From NCBI RefSeq assembly GCF_900109045.1, contig NZ_FNYL01000002.1:434001-498000 (forward strand): a stretch of DNA of 64,000 bases, given 5' to 3'. This document shows positions 9,446 to 17,674 of the stretch, one piece after another. Both the position numbers and the translations under genes were made by a program. The notes below the pieces were generated by a model. It was given only the letters and a program-made list of their open reading frames with translations. It did no database searches and was not told the origin of the DNA. Within the stretch, counting starts at the first letter, position 1, and each line of letters begins with the position of its first letter. Source of the stretch: Dyadobacter sp. SG02 (GTDB lineage: Bacteria; Bacteroidota; Bacteroidia; Cytophagales; Spirosomataceae).

Positions 9446-10799
9446 TTTCCGTTTGCTCGGGCAGTGCCTGAACGGCGAATTTGATTGGACTCAATTCAAT
9501 GTCCTCTTTGGCCGAATAAATCTGCATGGCCTGTTTAAGTGTTATTTTCAGGGAATAGGTATGATTGCTTTCGAAGGACTTAATGTTTTCGAAGATTTTA
9601 ATATCGGTTTCCGATTGAGCACCGAGCTTATCAATAATCCCCTTTCCTTCGTCGAGTTTGTTTTCGCCACGGTTTAAAATCCAATGGTATTCGGTACCTG
9701 ATAAATCGGTGAAATCGAATTTGTTATGGATTCGGATAGTCCCTTTACTCAGGTCAATGGGATATGCATTGACAGGAATGTATTTCGATTTGATGAACGA
9801 GATTATTTTGGCTTCTGCTTCGGAAGAACTCACGGCGTCGAGCGCCGGGCTTTTGGATGCTAGTTCGGCAAATAACTTATCGCTGGCCTTGAATACATTT
9901 TTTTCGTTTCTATTGTAGAAGCTTAATAGAGAATTTAATTCTTTTAATAGTATATCGTCCTTCGAATCAGCTACAACACATAACAGGCTACCGAAACGAA
10001 ATGGATTGCCAGTGCCTTGGCCATTGAAAGTTTGCATATTAAAATATTCGAGTCTTTGAAAAGAATCTGAAATGGATTTCCAATCCTTATACCGCGCAGC
10101 GACGCCCGTTTCCAGTTTAAGTATCACATACATGCCTATGTCGTCGCAGGCTTTTAAAAAACTCGTGTCATATTGTGTGACCATAACGGTATTGGTGAAT
10201 GCCCTCTTCAATGTCAGAAGGTCGCTTTTGTAAAGTTGGGCACCTCGATTCACGTCATATCTGATCGCTTTGAAGTTGATGTTTTTTCCGTTGAGGGACG
10301 GAATATCACGGGCTATCGAAAAGATTTTTAGCCCCTGCGTCAGCAATGTGTCCCCTGCCGGTTGTTCGTCCACATATCGCTGTATTTTAATGGAATATGT
10401 GGCAGGTATTTCGCAATTCCACAAAGAAATAACGGCAGGGAAGGTGTCAAAATGATGCGGAGTAAGGAGATAGGGGGCGTTTCGACCGGGTTGCCTTTTT
10501 ACAATTGACAGACTCGTTCTCCATTCAAAATCATCCGATTTATTGTTGGTATTTACATAGTCCTGTTTTTTCAGTGCCAGTACCTCCTCATAGGAGAAAA
10601 CCCGGTTGGCGTCGTCAAAAACATAATAGGCCCGGTCGAATGTAACAGTATGCTTCTGCCATTGGATACCGCCGAGGTAACCGGGGTGAATCACCAAACG
10701 CGGATTGAGCATTTTAGTAACAGGCCCCGGTTTTAAATCCTGTCCAGCTATCTGCATCCAGGTCAAAAGAAACAGTACTGATAAAATTGTGGGCTTCAT
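9432..10799 (-). CDS. Exported protein of unknown function with beta-galactosidase domain-4-like tail
   Basis: This 455-residue protein starts with a signal peptide (LSVLFLLTWMQIAGQ). I do not recognise the N-terminal ~330 residues. The segment around residues 355-425 ('GTIRIHNKFDFTDLSGTEY', 'HWILNRGENKLDEGKGIID', then an aliphatic acceptor-strand pattern) closely resembles the Ig-like domain 4 of GH2 beta-galactosidases, with 'NKFDFTDLS' and a following W as the recognisable core. No GH2 catalytic domain is present. The gene is more AT-rich than its neighbours. It converges on the propeller lipoprotein gene and overlaps it by 14 bases (9432-9445), so the two stops lie inside each other's coding sequence. 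The role may be carbohydrate binding, but that is inference. Confidence 0.82.
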   Translation of the reverse strand: MKPTILSVLFLLTWMQIAGQDLKPGPVTKMLNPRLVIHPGYLGGIQWQKHTVTFDRAYYVFDDANRVFSYEEVLALKKQDYVNTNNKSDDFEWRTSLSIVKRQPGRNAPYLLTPHHFDTFPAVISLWNCEIPATYSIKIQRYVDEQPAGDTLLTQGLKIFSIARDIPSLNGKNINFKAIRYDVNRGAQLYKSDLLTLKRAFTNTVMVTQYDTSFLKACDDIGMYVILKLETGVAARYKDWKSISDSFQRLEYFNMQTFNGQGTGNPFRFGSLLCVVADSKDDILLKELNSLLSFYNRNEKNVFKASDKLFAELASKSPALDAVSSSEAEAKIISFIKSKYIPVNAYPIDLSKGTIRIHNKFDFTDLSGTEYHWILNRGENKLDEGKGIIDKLGAQSETDIKIFENIKSFESNHTYSLKITLKQAMQIYSAKEDIELSPIKFAVQALPEQTEIISP

Positions 10800-10898
10800 C
10801 GTTAGGAAATGAATAAGTTAGCTGTCTTTAAAAGTAACCATGAGGAATATTTACATGTTGTTGGAAGGTTCTTAATTATTTTCGGCGAGGGATAACAA

Positions 10899-11201
10899 AT
10901 GAAAGCAACCTATTTCATATCGTTTCTGCTGCTTATTGCAAACTTCGGCGCAAGCGCGCAGGTCAACAAAGGTGACAACATCAAGAATGCAAGCCTTGGA
11001 AGGTTTGAAGGAACCTACGTCTGGTCGAAAGGGTCGGATACTGTGATGATTCATTTGAAGAAGGAGAATGTGGAGTTGATGAAGGATATCAGGTCGGATG
11101 TGTTGATTGGTTTTCACAAATATGTCAGGAATGGGCAGGTGGTTGAAAGTTCTTACGACTTCGTCCGGACCGGTTATGCCGACAAGCGTTCAAAGCAATA
11201 A
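10899..11201 (+). CDS. Small exported protein, possibly a truncated DUF6705-like member
   Basis: This 100-residue protein has a clear signal peptide (MKATYFISFLLLIANFGASAQ). The mature part contains 'LGRFEGTYVWSKGSDTVMI' and 'LIGFHKYVRNGQVVESSYD', which recalls small Bacteroidota beta-rich proteins of the DUF6705 type. Those proteins are usually longer, so the C terminus may have been lost. No convincing continuation was found in another frame. A strong hairpin follows 45 bases after the stop. It is divergent from the gene ending at 9432 and shares the 99-base spacer 10800-10898 with it. Function unknown. Confidence 0.65.
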   Translation: MKATYFISFLLLIANFGASAQVNKGDNIKNASLGRFEGTYVWSKGSDTVMIHLKKENVELMKDIRSDVLIGFHKYVRNGQVVESSYDFVRTGYADKRSKQ

Positions 11202-11245
11202 GTACTAACAGGTTTGCCGGCCATAACGCGAGGCGGGCAATATTT

Positions 11246-11283
11246 CAACAGGAAGGATGGAGGTACCTACATCCTTCCTGTTG
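11246..11283 (+). terminator. Hairpin after the small exported protein gene
   Basis: A perfect 14-base stem (CAACAGGAAGGATG paired with CATCCTTCCTGTTG) encloses a 10-base loop. No strong T tract follows, so it may act as a bidirectional terminator or RNA 3' end between the plus-strand gene ending at 11201 and the minus-strand gene ending at 11340. Confidence 0.7.
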
Positions 11284-11339
11284 CATTTGCAAATATTATA
11301 ATGGCCCGACTTGCCATTGCGCACAACCTTCCGGTAATT

Positions 11340-12236
11340 TTATTCAGTCATCAAACTAACCCCCGTCAGGTCTGCCTTCCCGCTTTTCAGGAATTCGTAC
11401 GTTAGCCGGTCTGCTTCACAGTTTTCGAAGCGGATGTTTTTCATGCCTTTGCCTTTGAAGAATGTGTTGATGAGCTTCGCGTCCTGGAAAATGACTTTGG
11501 AGAACGAGCAGTTATCGAAGGTGCAATCCTGTACGACGCCATTGAAAATGATGGCGGAAAGGTCTGTTTCATCGAACGAGGTACGGTTCAGTATCGCATT
11601 CGCTAGGATGGTCTTCAGCAACGAGCTTCTTCTAAAATGCGTCCCGGTCAGATCCGCGTTCGTAAAGTCGCAGCCTTTCAGGTAGCTTCCGGAAAAACGG
11701 GCTTCTTGCAGCAGGCATTCGTTAAATGTGTTGCTTACGAGGTGCGAGTTTTCGAACTGGCTGTTGCTCAGGTCAGACTTTGAAAAATCGCAGCTTTCGA
11801 CATTATTGGCTTTCATGATGAGGTTCGACATGTCCGAGCCGATGAATTTGGAGCGCTGCAAGTTGGACGAGGCGAACTTTTCATGCAGGTTCTTCAAGCC
11901 CGAAAAATCCGCATCCACCCAGTTGCCCCGTGACATGTCCCAGTTAGGTTTGCCCGATTGCTTTGCGATTGCCACTTCTTCCCCTGCCTTTGTTGAATGC
12001 CCGGGAGTTGTATTTTCCGTTCCGGCAGAGGTAAAGCCTTCCGAAAAATAGTTCAGGTCGACACCCAGGATTTGCGCGAGCTTCGTTACTGTAATAATGT
12101 CCGGCACGGACTCCCCGCGCTCCCATTTCCCCACCGCCTGCGGGCTGATAAATAGTTGTTCTGCGAGTTGCGATTGCGAAAGGTTTGCCTGTTTGCGTGC
12201 TGCGACAATCTTGTTTCCAACCAGATTCGGTTCCAT
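11340..12236 (-). CDS. XRE-family HTH regulator with pentapeptide-repeat domain
   Basis: This 298-residue protein has an N-terminal XRE/Cro helix-turn-helix (residues ~3-60: 'KIVAARKQANLSQSQLAEQL', 'GKWERGESVPDI'). A linker follows, then a quadrilateral-helix pentapeptide-repeat domain (~105-290) with A(D/N)Lxx-type units such as 'FTNADLTGTHFRRSSLLKT'. The open frame extends 28 codons further upstream, but the ATG at 12236 starts exactly at the HTH and is preferred. This is a DNA-binding regulator whose sensing or interaction domain is a pentapeptide solenoid. It is divergent from the 7TMR-DISM gene at 12398, and the shared 161-base spacer contains two 21-base tandem repeats and a -7 element for this gene. 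It probably regulates itself, its neighbour, or both. Confidence 0.9.
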   Translation of the reverse strand: MEPNLVGNKIVAARKQANLSQSQLAEQLFISPQAVGKWERGESVPDIITVTKLAQILGVDLNYFSEGFTSAGTENTTPGHSTKAGEEVAIAKQSGKPNWDMSRGNWVDADFSGLKNLHEKFASSNLQRSKFIGSDMSNLIMKANNVESCDFSKSDLSNSQFENSHLVSNTFNECLLQEARFSGSYLKGCDFTNADLTGTHFRRSSLLKTILANAILNRTSFDETDLSAIIFNGVVQDCTFDNCSFSKVIFQDAKLINTFFKGKGMKNIRFENCEADRLTYEFLKSGKADLTGVSLMTE

Positions 12237-12271
12237 AGAAATTCGTGTTTGTGTTTTTATTTTCGATGTTG

Positions 12272-12279
12272 CAAATGTA
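12272..12279 (-). promoter_or_regulatory. Candidate -7 element for the XRE/pentapeptide gene
   Basis: On the minus strand the sequence reads TACATTTG, matching the Bacteroidota -7 consensus TAnnTTTG, 36 bases upstream of the ATG at 12236. No good -33 TTG was found at the standard spacing, so the call rests on one element. Confidence 0.45.
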
Positions 12280-12309
12280 TACAGGCGGTTCTCGGCGGTC
12301 TTTAAGAAT

Positions 12310-12351
12310 CCCGCTACCAATAGTTGTAAACCCGCTACTTGTGGTTGTAAA
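12310..12351. repeat. Two tandem 21-base repeats, candidate operator
   Basis: Two directly adjacent 21-base units (12310-12330 and 12331-12351) share CCCGCTAC at the left and GTTGTAAA at the right, with 17 of 21 bases identical. The spacing of two helical turns places both copies on the same DNA face. They lie between the divergent XRE/pentapeptide and 7TMR-DISM genes, 47 bases before the GTG at 12398, where an operator is expected. Which protein binds is unknown. Confidence 0.7.
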
Positions 12352-12397
12352 ATGGTAATTTAGAGGTAAAATCATCAATGCTGGAAACTGATATACC

Positions 12398-14362
12398 GTG
12401 ATCAAGGCTTCAATTTTACACGCACCCGTCTTTCTAAGTGGCACCAAATCCATAGCAATTGGCCTGCTGGTTATGCTCATGACGCTCACGGGCGCATATT
12501 CGCAGCGTGTAAGGGCGATAACCGATTCGGAAGATCAGCACATTTTTGTCGGGGAGGAAATCCAGTACCTGGAAGATACGGCGGGCATTTATAGCCTCTC
12601 ACAAATCCTGTCGCCGCCTTTGAACGGCCGTTTTGTCAATAGCGCGACCAATACACCTCAAAATTACCACCTGAAATCAACCTACTGGTTCAGGGTCAAA
12701 ATCCGGCACAATCCTGAAAGCGGCAAGAACTGGATACTGGAATTTTTCGACCAGACCATCGACGATATTACCGCCTACCTGCCGGATGGAAAGGGCGGGT
12801 ATAGCATGCGGCGGATGGGTGACCAGCTGCCGTTCAGCGAGCGGGAATATGCACACAAGAACTTCGAGCTCAACATTGCCAACGATGCGCAATTTGACGG
12901 TACCTATTATTTCCGCGTCAAGTCGCACCAGACTGCCGACGCCATCATCGTACTCCGGTCGGTGAACCGGTTCATCCGGTATGCATTGGACGAGTATTTT
13001 ATTTTCGGGATATTTTACGGTATGGTGCTGGTTTTCAGCTTCTATAACCTGATGATGTACCTCGCAGTACGTCAGGTTCAGTACCTGTATTATGTACTTT
13101 ACAACCTGTGCGTAGGCCTTTTCGAAATGTGCATCGACGGGGTCGCCTACCAATACCTCTGGCCGAATGCGCCCGAATGGAACCAGTACGCCTACGGCAT
13201 TGCATTGTACGGCGTCAGCATTTTCGCATTGCAATTCACGCGGACGCTGCTTTACACGCCCAGAAAAGCCCCGGTGCTCGACCGCATTATCGTGGGTATC
13301 ATGGCTTTGCGGACCGTCTTTTTCGTGGTCTGCCTCTTCTTCAATACCGACTGGTTCAGCTACAAGTTCGTAGAGCTGGTGCCGCTGGCGGTGGCTTTTT
13401 ACACGGGTATCTACATTTACCGGAAAGGTTACCACCCGGCCAGGTTTTTTGTGTTGGGATATACATTTTTGTCTATTGGATTCATTCACAAGTTGTTACT
13501 GATGCTGCATGTCGAGGGCCTCAATTTCGGTGTGGTCACCTATTATAGTCTCAGCATTTGTTTTGTGCTCGAAATGGTTTTCCTGTCTTTTGCGATCGGG
13601 GATAAGGTGCGGATTTTGAAAAGGAAGAAGGATAAGGCCCAAAAGCAGATCATTCACCAGATGATGGTCAATGAAAAGTTGAAGGACTCGCTGAATAGCA
13701 GGCTGGAAGCGCAGGTGCGGGAGCGTACGCACGAGGTACTCGAAAAATCGGCGATTATAGCGGCGCAAAACGAGGAACTGACGGAAGTGAATGCGCTTTT
13801 GCAAAAACAGAAAGAGGAAATCCTGCAAATGAACCTGCTGCTGGAAAAAGACAACGAGGTGCTGCATACCAATGTGGTGAAGGTCACGCAGGCGCGGGTA
13901 ATGTCCGCGGAAGTCGATTTTGAAGAATTCAGCAAGATTTATCCCGACAACGACAGTTGTTTCAAGTTTCTGGCCGCGATGAAATGGGGCAACGAGACGG
14001 CGAGCGACCATTACCAATGCCGGAAATGTGGTCACGATCATTCATTTCATGGCCATACCCCTTACAGTCGGCGGTGCGCCAAATGCGACTACGACGAGTC
14101 GGTGATCGCTCATACGATTTTCCAGAACACCCGCATTCCCATCAACAAGGCGTTTTATATGGTCTTTTTGATGTACACGACAAAAGGCAAAATCTCTTCC
14201 CACAAACTTTCCGAAATACTCTCCATCCGGCAAGGTACCTGCTGGGCTTACGCGAGCCGGATCAAAAAAGTGATGCAAGACCGCCGCAAGGAAATCGCCG
14301 CGTCCAAATCGGGCGAGGGATGGAGCCTGCTGGTTTTGGAACACTCCCTGGAAACAGCTTAA
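12398..14362 (+). CDS. 7TMR-DISM receptor fused to IS1595-type transposase zinc ribbon/HTH
   Basis: This 654-residue protein has a signal peptide (to ~residue 36) and an extracellular 7TMR-DISMED2-type beta domain (~45-190). A seven-helix 7TMR-DISM membrane region follows (~200-405), then a cytoplasmic coiled coil (~415-510, 'QVRERTHEVLEKSAIIAAQ' onward). The C-terminal ~130 residues match the front end of IS1595-family transposases: a zinc ribbon with C541-RK-C544 and C560-AK-C563, then 'AHTIFQNTRIPINKAFYMV' and 'TTKGKISSHKLSEILSIRQ', an HTH-like segment ending 'CWAYASRIKKVM'. The DDE nuclease domain is absent. The likely role is a membrane receptor that controls transcription directly through a domesticated DNA-binding end. 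The GTG start at 12398 is chosen because it gives a complete signal peptide. Target genes are unknown; the next operon starts 333 bases downstream. Confidence 0.88.
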   Translation: MIKASILHAPVFLSGTKSIAIGLLVMLMTLTGAYSQRVRAITDSEDQHIFVGEEIQYLEDTAGIYSLSQILSPPLNGRFVNSATNTPQNYHLKSTYWFRVKIRHNPESGKNWILEFFDQTIDDITAYLPDGKGGYSMRRMGDQLPFSEREYAHKNFELNIANDAQFDGTYYFRVKSHQTADAIIVLRSVNRFIRYALDEYFIFGIFYGMVLVFSFYNLMMYLAVRQVQYLYYVLYNLCVGLFEMCIDGVAYQYLWPNAPEWNQYAYGIALYGVSIFALQFTRTLLYTPRKAPVLDRIIVGIMALRTVFFVVCLFFNTDWFSYKFVELVPLAVAFYTGIYIYRKGYHPARFFVLGYTFLSIGFIHKLLLMLHVEGLNFGVVTYYSLSICFVLEMVFLSFAIGDKVRILKRKKDKAQKQIIHQMMVNEKLKDSLNSRLEAQVRERTHEVLEKSAIIAAQNEELTEVNALLQKQKEEILQMNLLLEKDNEVLHTNVVKVTQARVMSAEVDFEEFSKIYPDNDSCFKFLAAMKWGNETASDHYQCRKCGHDHSFHGHTPYSRRCAKCDYDESVIAHTIFQNTRIPINKAFYMVFLMYTTKGKISSHKLSEILSIRQGTCWAYASRIKKVMQDRRKEIAASKSGEGWSLLVLEHSLETA

Positions 14363-14695
14363 CGCCGTCAATGCCCCCTGATGCCCCAGTATGTAACTCC
14401 TTTTAAAAATTTTACGGGGCATGTCTACATTTTTTTAATCAAAAATCGGCGGTTTGCAGGCGTATCAGCAAGCATGGGCAGATATGCCTCCACATGTGCG
14501 ATACGGGCTGTAAATCAGGCGGATCGTGCGGATTTGGCTACGGTGCCAAACCGTATCAATATTAATGTAAGTATCTATTTTACAGCCATTTAGATAAATT
14601 TTTGTTTATTGATTTTCTCAAAGTATCCCTAACTTTGCCACATGGAATTATCCTAAAAATTATCAGATTAATTACCAATAATTCATTAACATCCT
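14363..14695 (+). other. Non-coding stretch before the second susC
   Basis: This 333-base gap holds no supported gene. A weak inverted repeat (ATGCCCC at 14379 region with GGGGCAT near 14415) could end the 7TMR-DISM transcript. The last 90 bases carry the susC promoter described separately, leaving a short leader of about 50 bases before the ATG. Confidence 0.5.
14609..14637 (+). promoter_or_regulatory. Predicted Bacteroidota-type promoter of the second susCD operon
   Basis: TTG at 14609-14611 and TAACTTTG at 14630-14637 are separated by 18 bases, matching TTG-N17-23-TAnnTTTG. The ATG of susC lies 59 bases after the -7 element. Confidence 0.7.
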
Positions 14696-17662
14696 ATGGG
14701 AAAGAGAATTACGATGTTCATTGCCATGATTCTGACGGCAGTTACCCTCGCGCATGCGCAGGATATCGCCGTGAAAGGGGTGATCAGGGATCAGCAAAAT
14801 CAGACATTGCCGGGGGCAAGCGTGCTGGTGAAAGGGACGCAATCAGGTACTGTGACAGATGTAGACGGCAATTATTCGATCAGCGTGCCCAACGAACAGG
14901 CGGTGCTGGTCATCTCATTTATCGGTTATGGAACGCAGGAAGTTACAGTGGGCAACCGAACGCAGATCGATATTACACTCGGGGCGGATATGAAGACACT
15001 GAACGAGGTGGTGGTGATCGGTTACGGTACGCAGAAACGCGGGGATGTGACGACTTCCATTGCCTCGGTGAATACGAAGGACATCGAAGAGCGGCCCATT
15101 TTGCAGGCCGCACAGGCATTGCAGGGAAAAGCGGCGGGGGTGCAGGTGACGCAGCCTTCGGGCAAGCCCGGCAGCGCATTGTCCATCCGCGTGCGCGGCG
15201 CTACGTCCGTGCAGGCGGGTAACGAGCCGCTGTACGTAGTCGACGGCGTGCCGACGATGGATACCCGCGACCTGAACGTGAACGATATCGAGAGCATTCA
15301 GGTGTTGAAAGACGCTTCCTCGGCCGCTATTTATGGTGCGAGGGCATCCAACGGCGTCGTGATCGTGACGACCAAAAGGGGTAAGGCGAACCAGTCGCAG
15401 GTGAATTTCTCGGCCTATTACGGCGTTTCGAACATGGCCAAGAAGATCGAAGTGCTGAACCCGCAGCAATACGTCGACCTGATGAATGAAATGGGGCACA
15501 ATATTTCCGTAGGCAGCCAGACGACCGACTGGAACAAGGAGGTTTTTACGACCGGGCACAACCAGAATTACCAGCTTTCGTTCTCTGGCGGTACCGACAA
15601 GAACAAATATTTCGTCTCCGGGGCGATCACGCAGGACAAGGGGATCATCCAGCCTGCCAGCTACCGTCGGTATTCGTTCCGGATGAACCTGGATAACCAG
15701 ATCAAAAGCTGGTTCAAGCTGACGACCAATCTCAGCTATTCGAATGCGAAGATCCGCGACGTGAAGGATAACAACAATGCAGGTCGTAACGCCGTGGTAC
15801 TGGGTGCATTGGGCGCTCCGCCGACGATGGGTGTTTATAGCCAGGACTCGATCCGCGGTACCATTTTCTCGACAAACCCGCTCAAAGCAGGCTGGGATAA
15901 CCCGCTGGCTGCGATGTTCGGTCCTACCCAGGCGGCTAAGGACAACCGCATTTTCGGTAATGTGGCCGGGGATTTCACCATTGCCAAAGGGCTGGTGTAC
16001 CGTTCCAACTTCGGGATCGATTTCATGAACCATGCCAACGACTACTACCTCGATCCTTACCGCACGACGGAAGGCTGGGGCGCCAACGGCAGCACCCACG
16101 GGCTAGGCAATGCAACCCGTTCCAACTCGTTTACCTACCTCTGGGAAAATACGCTCAACTACGAGAAAAAGTGGGAGAAACATGAATTTTCGGCACTGGC
16201 AGGTACTACCGTCCAGAAAAACAATTGGAATAACTCCTACATGGCAGGCCGCGATTTCCCGTCGGACGGCGTCGTGAAAACGATGAATGCGGCCAATGAG
16301 ATCACCGACGCGTACACCGAGCAGTCGGAATGGTTCCTGAACTCCTACCTGGGCCGCTTGATGTACAACTTCGACAGTAAATACCTGATCACCGCTAACT
16401 TCCGGGCGGATGGTTCTTCGAAGCTGGCCAAAGGCAACCAGTGGGGCTTTTTTCCGTCGGTATCGGCAGGCTGGCGTATTTCGGCGGAGCCTTTCATGGA
16501 AGATGTGAAATTTATCACCGACCTGAAACTCCGTGGTGGCTGGGGGCAGAATGGTAACCAGGAAGGGCTGGCCAACTATGCTTCGTACGGCTTGAACACT
16601 TACACGCGCCGCACACCGACCACCCCGCCTTCGGGCCCGGCCGTGACGCCTCCTACGTATGCGCCTAACCCGGACCTGCGCTGGGAGACCACCACGCAGA
16701 CCAACATCGGTGTGGACCTGAGCATGTTCCAGGGCCGCATGACATTCACTGCGGACGCCTACCTGAAAAAGACGAACGACCTGTTGCTGAATGTGCCTCT
16801 GCCGAATACGAGCGGCTATTCCTATATGCCTAGAAACTCGGGCAAGCTGGAAAACAAGGGGTTGGAATTTGTTTTGTCGACCATCAATTTCGATAAATCG
16901 GATTTTCAATGGACCACCGATTTCAACATTGCATTTAACCGTAACAAAATCACCGAGTTGCAGCTGAGCAAGGTGTACCGCTATGCCGACGTGGAAGGCC
17001 GCAGCGACCAGATCATCATTTTACAGGAAGGCGCTTCGCTCGGGACTTTCTATGGATACATTGCCGACGGCGTAAACCCCGAAACCGGCGATATGATCTA
17101 CCGGGATGTCAATGGCGACGGCACTTTCTCGCCTTCCGACCGCACGATACTGGGCTCGGCACAGCCGAAATTCACCTACGGGATGAACAACAACCTGACT
17201 TACAAGAGTTTTAGCCTCTCGTTCCTCTTCCAGGGCTCACAGGGTAATAAGGCATTCAATGCTTCGAGGTTGGAAACCGAGGGAATGTACGACAGCAAGA
17301 ACCAGTCGACCGAGGTGCTGAGACGCTGGCAGAAGGCAGGCGACATCACCGATATTCCAAGAGCGACCGATGGAAACGTGAACAACTCGCTGATATCCTC
17401 GCGCTTTGTCGAAAACGCTTCTTTCCTGCGCATGAAAAGTGCGACCATTTCTTACGCGCTCAGCAAAAATTTCGCGGAGAAAATCAAGCTCAGTCGGGCC
17501 ACCGTTTACCTGACAGCCCAAAACCTGTTTACGATCACCAAGTACAAAGGGTTTGATCCTGAGGTGAATGCATTCACATCGAGCGGTGCCACCCTGGGTA
17601 TCGACTACGGAACCTACCCGGTATCCCGCGCATTTGTGGCAGGTCTTAATGTTACTTTTTAA
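14696..17662 (+). CDS. SusC/RagA-family TonB-linked outer-membrane receptor
   Basis: This complete 988-residue SusC protein has a signal peptide ending at AHAQ (~residue 22) and a carboxypeptidase-D-like domain (~25-100, 'LPGASVLVKGTQSGTVTDVDG'). The linker 'LNEVVVIGYGTQKRGDV' precedes a plug domain (~115-225, 'LYVVDGVPTMDTRDLN', 'IQVLKDASSAAIYGARASNG'), and a large barrel closes with 'VAGLNVTF'. It lacks the STN domain, so signalling through a FecR/sigma pair is not expected. It imports the ligand captured by the SusD encoded 12 bases downstream. The adjacent GH30 gene suggests a beta-linked glucan, glucosylceramide or xylan-type substrate, but this is inference. A promoter is predicted immediately upstream. 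Confidence 0.97.
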   Translation: MGKRITMFIAMILTAVTLAHAQDIAVKGVIRDQQNQTLPGASVLVKGTQSGTVTDVDGNYSISVPNEQAVLVISFIGYGTQEVTVGNRTQIDITLGADMKTLNEVVVIGYGTQKRGDVTTSIASVNTKDIEERPILQAAQALQGKAAGVQVTQPSGKPGSALSIRVRGATSVQAGNEPLYVVDGVPTMDTRDLNVNDIESIQVLKDASSAAIYGARASNGVVIVTTKRGKANQSQVNFSAYYGVSNMAKKIEVLNPQQYVDLMNEMGHNISVGSQTTDWNKEVFTTGHNQNYQLSFSGGTDKNKYFVSGAITQDKGIIQPASYRRYSFRMNLDNQIKSWFKLTTNLSYSNAKIRDVKDNNNAGRNAVVLGALGAPPTMGVYSQDSIRGTIFSTNPLKAGWDNPLAAMFGPTQAAKDNRIFGNVAGDFTIAKGLVYRSNFGIDFMNHANDYYLDPYRTTEGWGANGSTHGLGNATRSNSFTYLWENTLNYEKKWEKHEFSALAGTTVQKNNWNNSYMAGRDFPSDGVVKTMNAANEITDAYTEQSEWFLNSYLGRLMYNFDSKYLITANFRADGSSKLAKGNQWGFFPSVSAGWRISAEPFMEDVKFITDLKLRGGWGQNGNQEGLANYASYGLNTYTRRTPTTPPSGPAVTPPTYAPNPDLRWETTTQTNIGVDLSMFQGRMTFTADAYLKKTNDLLLNVPLPNTSGYSYMPRNSGKLENKGLEFVLSTINFDKSDFQWTTDFNIAFNRNKITELQLSKVYRYADVEGRSDQIIILQEGASLGTFYGYIADGVNPETGDMIYRDVNGDGTFSPSDRTILGSAQPKFTYGMNNNLTYKSFSLSFLFQGSQGNKAFNASRLETEGMYDSKNQSTEVLRRWQKAGDITDIPRATDGNVNNSLISSRFVENASFLRMKSATISYALSKNFAEKIKLSRATVYLTAQNLFTITKYKGFDPEVNAFTSSGATLGIDYGTYPVSRAFVAGLNVTF

Positions 17663-17674
17663 TTCAGGAGATTT

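Noticed and set aside
12398-14362. Insertion sequence remnant of the IS1595 type
   Set aside because: There is no DDE domain, no terminal inverted repeats or target duplication, and the ribbon is in frame with the receptor, so a fusion is favoured over an IS fragment.
14602-15222. Open frame of 206 codons overlapping the start of the second susC
   Set aside because: It runs in another frame over the clearly coding susC N terminus and promoter, has no signal or domain, and shows poor composition.
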